Part shown: piece after piece, positions 11,255 to 13,932 of the stretch
Layout of the letters: every line of letters starts with the position of its first letter
Numbering within the stretch: the stretch's first letter is position 1
Assembly: GCA_026393775.1 (NCBI GenBank)
Contig: JAPKZM010000264.1
Location: 1-13,932 of the forward strand
Source: Candidatus Aminicenantota bacterium
GTDB lineage: Bacteria > Acidobacteriota > Aminicenantia > UBA2199
Length of the DNA: 13,932 nucleotides
Direction of reading: 5' to 3'
Notes under the pieces: model-generated
What the model saw: only the letters and a program-made list of their open reading frames with translations
Database searches by the model: none
Told to the model about the DNA's origin: nothing
Program-made: the position numbers and the translations under genes

Positions 11255-12778
11255 ATGAAAAAGAAAACTTTCGCCGTTTTTTGCCTGCTGCTCGCGGCTG
11301 CCACGACCGCAGCGGCCCAGTTCGCGGAGCTGTCGGCAGTGAAGCCGTCGATCACCCCCCGGGTCAACGCCGGGCAGGGGTATATCGACTTTGCCTTCCA
11401 GGTTCCGGCCGGCTACCATATCACCGATCTGAAAAATAATTTTTTCAGCATCGAACTCCCCCAGAAATCTAGCGCGGCTATCGAGCGGGTGGTTTTTCCG
11501 GCGGGAATTGCCTACGGCGAGGAAAAAGTCTTCGCGGGCAGCTTCAATGTCCGCGCCTATATGAAAGTCCTGGCGCCGCTCCGAGCGCCCCTGACCCTGT
11601 CATTCAATATTTCGTATCAGATCTGCCAGGAATTCCCGCAGGAACTCTGCTACCCTCCCGACCAGAGCCTGGTGCCGGTCACCATCCCCACGGGCTTCGG
11701 TTCTTCCGCCCGGGCGGATGACTCCGGCGGGATCCAGGAGGGCCCGCTGGCGTCGCGGCTGGAAAAACTGATTCGCGGGCAACTCAGAAATTCCTCTTTC
11801 CTGCTCTTCATCCTGGTTTTCGCGGCCGGTTTCCTGGCCAGCCTGACCCCCTGCGTCTATCCGGTGATCCCCATCATCATGGGCTACGTGGGCGGCCGTA
11901 GCGGCGGGAGCAAGTTGAAGGGATTCAGCCTCTCGCTGTTCTTCGTCCTCGGCTTGTCCCTGGTCTATTCGCTGCTGGGCGTCATCGCCGCTAAGACCGG
12001 CTCGCTGATCGGCATTTCGTTTCAAAATCCGATCGTGGTCTCGATCATCGCCGCTATTTTTATCGTCATGGGCTTGAGCCTGGCCGGGCTGTTTTCCATC
12101 CCGGTGCCGGCCTGGATTTCGTCCAAGGTGTCGCGCAGCCATAAAAATGACATCCTGGGCTCTTTTTTGGTCGGCGGCGTTTCGGCCATCATTGCCGCCC
12201 CTTGCGTCGGCCCGGTGCTCATCGCCCTGCTCTCCTGGATCAGCCAGTCGGGAAACGTCCTCCTCGGCTTCTGGCTCACCTTCGTTTTCTCGCTCGGCAT
12301 GAGCGTCATCTTTCTGATCGCCGGAACATTTTCCGGGGTTATCTCGGCCCTGCCCCGCGGCGGCGGCTGGATGAGCGCGGTAAAATACTTTTTTGCCGCG
12401 CTGCTGGTCGCCGGCGGTATCTATTTCCTGAGCAACATTCTCAGCTCCTGGCTGACGCTGATGCTCTGGGGTATTTTCCTCATCACCTTGGCCGTTGGCC
12501 TTGGCCTGTTCCGCCCGCAGCCGGAAGCCACCATAGCCCATACCCTGGCCAAAACTCTGGCCGTCCTGATTTTCTTGACCGGAGCCATCCTGTTCTATCA
12601 AGGCATGTCAAGACATTTTGCCCCGACCGGAGCGCCGGCTCCGGCGGCCGCCGAAAAATCCCTGCCCTGGCTCGCCGACCTGGACCAGGCCAGGGGAAAA
12701 GCACGCATGGAGAACAAGCGGCTGATGATCGATGCCTGGGCCGAGTGGTGCGCCGCTTGCCGCGAACTGGACGAATAG
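11255..12778 (+). CDS. dsbD: DsbD-type thiol:disulfide interchange protein, stopped early by in-frame TAG
   Basis: DsbD passes electrons from cytoplasmic thioredoxin across the inner membrane to periplasmic thiol proteins. 507 residues come before the TAG; the intact gene would have 581. Seen: signal peptide (1-22), N-terminal DsbD-alpha domain with C124 and C132 (YQICQ and LCYPP), eight or so TM segments (about 181-450) with the redox pair C200 (TPCVYPV) and C317 (APCVGP), a Pro/Ala linker, and the start of a thioredoxin domain with WCAAC (C499, C502). All six redox cysteines are present. The frame then meets TAG at 12776-12778, and the rest of the thioredoxin fold follows in the same frame. 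ATG at 11255 gives a normal signal peptide; only GGA serves as a ribosome site. The truncated product would lack most of the gamma domain and probably could not complete electron transfer. Confidence 0.93.
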   Translation: MKKKTFAVFCLLLAAATTAAAQFAELSAVKPSITPRVNAGQGYIDFAFQVPAGYHITDLKNNFFSIELPQKSSAAIERVVFPAGIAYGEEKVFAGSFNVRAYMKVLAPLRAPLTLSFNISYQICQEFPQELCYPPDQSLVPVTIPTGFGSSARADDSGGIQEGPLASRLEKLIRGQLRNSSFLLFILVFAAGFLASLTPCVYPVIPIIMGYVGGRSGGSKLKGFSLSLFFVLGLSLVYSLLGVIAAKTGSLIGISFQNPIVVSIIAAIFIVMGLSLAGLFSIPVPAWISSKVSRSHKNDILGSFLVGGVSAIIAAPCVGPVLIALLSWISQSGNVLLGFWLTFVFSLGMSVIFLIAGTFSGVISALPRGGGWMSAVKYFFAALLVAGGIYFLSNILSSWLTLMLWGIFLITLAVGLGLFRPQPEATIAHTLAKTLAVLIFLTGAILFYQGMSRHFAPTGAPAPAAAEKSLPWLADLDQARGKARMENKRLMIDAWAEWCAACRELDE

Positions 12779-13000
12779 ACCTTCAGCCGGGACGACGTCC
12801 GCGCGAGCTTGAAGGATTACATCCTGGTCAAGCTCGACTTGACCACTAAGAACGCCGCCAACGAGAACTTGCGGAAATCACTGGCCATCATCGGCATGCC
12901 GACGATCATTTTCTTCGACCCAGCCGGAAAGGAAATGGGCCGCTTTTCCGGATTTCTCGGCGGCAGCGAATTCATCGGCCGGCTCCGCGGCCTGAACTGA
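12779..13000 (+). pseudogene. Severed C-terminal thioredoxin part of dsbD
   Basis: In the same frame as dsbD, directly after its TAG: TFSRDDV, which aligns with the TFSDPQV of the E. coli protein, then strands VKLDLT, the cis-proline segment GMPTIIFFD and a normal end at TGA. 73 codons without frameshift or further stop, with the family's key residues kept. No credible start codon or ribosome site exists for separate translation, and the piece lacks the CxxC. It is either the tail of a newly broken gene, a sequencing error, or is made by stop-codon readthrough. Confidence 0.85.
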
Positions 13001-13014
13001 AAACCGGTCCCCGC

Positions 13015-13584
13015 CTAAAAACGCAGGCCCAGGTTGGCGGCCAAACGCATGCCCCCCAGCAAGCGCCGCCCCCCGATGTGGATTTCAGTTTCTGATAATG
13101 TGACGCGGGCTTCGGAATAGGAAAAGGTCACCCCGACGAAGACCTTCTTCTTGATGTAATAGCGCAAACCCGTTCCCAGTTCAAAACCGGCGGCGGAACT
13201 CCTGAACGTTTCGTCCAGGGCTTGTTCCGTCAATCCGGCCCAGGTCAGGGCGGCAAAAAAATCGGACTGCAGGCGGCCGCGGCGGATTTCCCAACCGACC
13301 CCGAGAGCCAGGGAATGCTGATTGACCTCGGCTTCATCTAGCAAAACCGGAATGGTGTAGGTAGCGGAAAAAAAACTGTAGCCCAGCCAGAGATAGAAAT
13401 TTTCGTAAAATACATAACCGGCTTTCAGTTCCGGGCTGAATTGCAGGCGGCCATAAAGATCAGTGAAGCGTTCGTCGTTGGCGAAAACGGCTCCGGCCCC
13501 GGCACTGACGAACCATTTGTCGCCGCCGAACAATTGCAGCGAGAAAAAAACAATCCAAACTCCGATAAATATGGATTTCCTCAT
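13015..13584 (-). CDS. Predicted outer-membrane beta-barrel protein
   Basis: A 189-residue protein. Signal peptide (about 1-20, MRKSIFIGVWIVFFS), then alternating beta-strands (KWFVSAGAGAVFA, LKAGYVFYENFYLWLGYSFF, HSLALGVGWEI, GFELGTGLRYYIKKKVFVGVTFSYSEA) and a C-terminal phenylalanine (ANLGLRF). This is typical of small 8-strand OmpW/OmpX-like barrels. GAGGTG lies 7 nt before the ATG and overlaps the stop codon of the upstream FN3-type gene (9 bp apart), so translation is probably coupled. It converges with dsbD, with 14 bp between the stops and no visible terminator. Similar in kind to the barrel at 5840-6487 but not obviously its paralogue. Substrate unknown. Confidence 0.8.
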   Translation of the reverse strand: MRKSIFIGVWIVFFSLQLFGGDKWFVSAGAGAVFANDERFTDLYGRLQFSPELKAGYVFYENFYLWLGYSFFSATYTIPVLLDEAEVNQHSLALGVGWEIRRGRLQSDFFAALTWAGLTEQALDETFRSSAAGFELGTGLRYYIKKKVFVGVTFSYSEARVTLSETEIHIGGRRLLGGMRLAANLGLRF

Positions 13585-13593
13585 TTGCGCACC

Positions 13594-13932
13594 TCAGATG
13601 CTTTCCTGAGTGGAACTGGCGATCACCTCGCCCTGGGCATTCCTGGCCTGGATCAGATAGGTATACGCCACGCCGCGGTCAAGATATTTATCGAAATAGG
13701 TGTATGAATTGTCCTGCAATTCAGAGGCCGCGACCTCCTTGATCATCTCAAAGCCGTTGCCGGCGCTGCTGCGGTAAATGCCGTAGATCGCGACGCTGAC
13801 CCCGGAACCAGGGTCGTTTTCGACGCTGAAATAGACCTGGGCAAAATCTTTTTTCAGCACCCAGACGTTGACCTGCTGGCGAAAGACCGCCAGGGTCAGC
13901 AGCAGGTTCTCTTCCAGGGAACGGGCCAGGTT
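13594..13932 (-). CDS. C-terminal part of an FN3-type secreted/surface protein
   Basis: 112 codons visible, open to the window edge, so the start is missing. The visible part has a LEENLLLTLAVFRQQVNVW segment and then a fibronectin type III-like beta-sandwich (about the last 85 residues: IYGIYRSS, FEMIKEVAAS, YTYFDKYLDRGVAYTYLIQARN), the typical last module of many exported bacterial proteins. A GTG start at 13860 would cut through this pattern, so the frame surely continues upstream. The stop overlaps the ribosome site of the downstream barrel gene, suggesting co-expression. Catalytic or binding role cannot be told from this end. Confidence 0.8.
   Translation of the reverse strand, partial: NLARSLEENLLLTLAVFRQQVNVWVLKKDFAQVYFSVENDPGSGVSVAIYGIYRSSAGNGFEMIKEVAASELQDNSYTYFDKYLDRGVAYTYLIQARNAQGEVIASSTQESI

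Noticed and set aside
11600..12601. 333-codon open frame on the minus strand
   Set aside because: Antisense to the membrane part of dsbD; the charged Gln/Glu/Gly-rich product mirrors hydrophobic codons on the other strand.
12776..12778. Genome-wide reassignment of TAG or pyrrolysine
   Set aside because: The FHA gene ends naturally in TAG and no supporting gene is in the window; one internal TAG is not enough.
12809..13000. Separate gene starting at an in-frame TTG
   Set aside because: No ribosome site, and the sequence is plainly the rest of the DsbD thioredoxin domain.

Overview
This looks like a bacterial chromosome segment of moderate to high G+C from a Gram-negative (two-membrane) organism. 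It carries two predicted outer-membrane beta-barrels, a lipoprotein, a periplasmic M23 peptidase, a DsbD-type reductase and a Hanks-type Ser/Thr kinase with a membrane-bound FHA partner. This mix, plus an FN3-type secreted protein, fits Acidobacteriota or the Aminicenantes lineage. That placement is a guess from gene content; no marker gene here settles it. The two tRNA genes lack an encoded CCA. No transposase, integrase, rRNA or CRISPR array was found.

Layout. Positions 1-1267 (minus) hold a membrane Ser/Thr kinase cut by the window edge. After two back-to-back hairpins (1320-1463) comes a signal-peptide/OB-fold/TM/FHA protein (1459-2355, minus). A well-formed divergent promoter pair separates it from an unrecognised 95-residue protein (2497-2784, plus). 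That gene converges on a 952-residue hybrid histidine kinase (2814-5672, minus). Then follows a minus-strand operon read right to left: M23 peptidase (9082-7742), papain-like C1 peptidase (7705-6512) and a beta-barrel (6487-5840). It diverges from a plus-strand pair, a DUF6506-like protein (9233-9550) and a small lipoprotein (9566-10054); the two promoters appear to share a -35 site.

From 11075 leftwards on the minus strand lies a compact translation unit: tRNA-Arg(ACG), then tadA (the deaminase that makes inosine 34 in that tRNA), then tRNA-Ser(CGA). The tadA reading frame runs 56 nt into tRNA-Ser. Bulged hairpins fill the gaps around these genes. On the plus strand, dsbD (11255-13000) is interrupted by an in-frame TAG just after the CxxC of its thioredoxin domain. 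It converges on a beta-barrel gene (13584-13015) that follows a partial FN3-type gene reaching the right edge.

The most unusual material is intergenic. Five long hairpins share an architecture but mostly not their arm sequence: about 20-30 bp stems, usually a 14-nt loop, and 2-nt bulges where one arm reads CTAGAT-like and the other CTAT-like. They sit exactly against gene ends: on the FHA stop codon, on the tRNA-Ser 3' end and just before the tadA start. Other points of note are the dsbD amber codon, the tadA/tRNA-Ser overlap, a shared ETQLL motif in the kinase and its FHA neighbour, and inverted clusters of 7-bp ACGGNNN repeats at the tRNA-Arg promoter.
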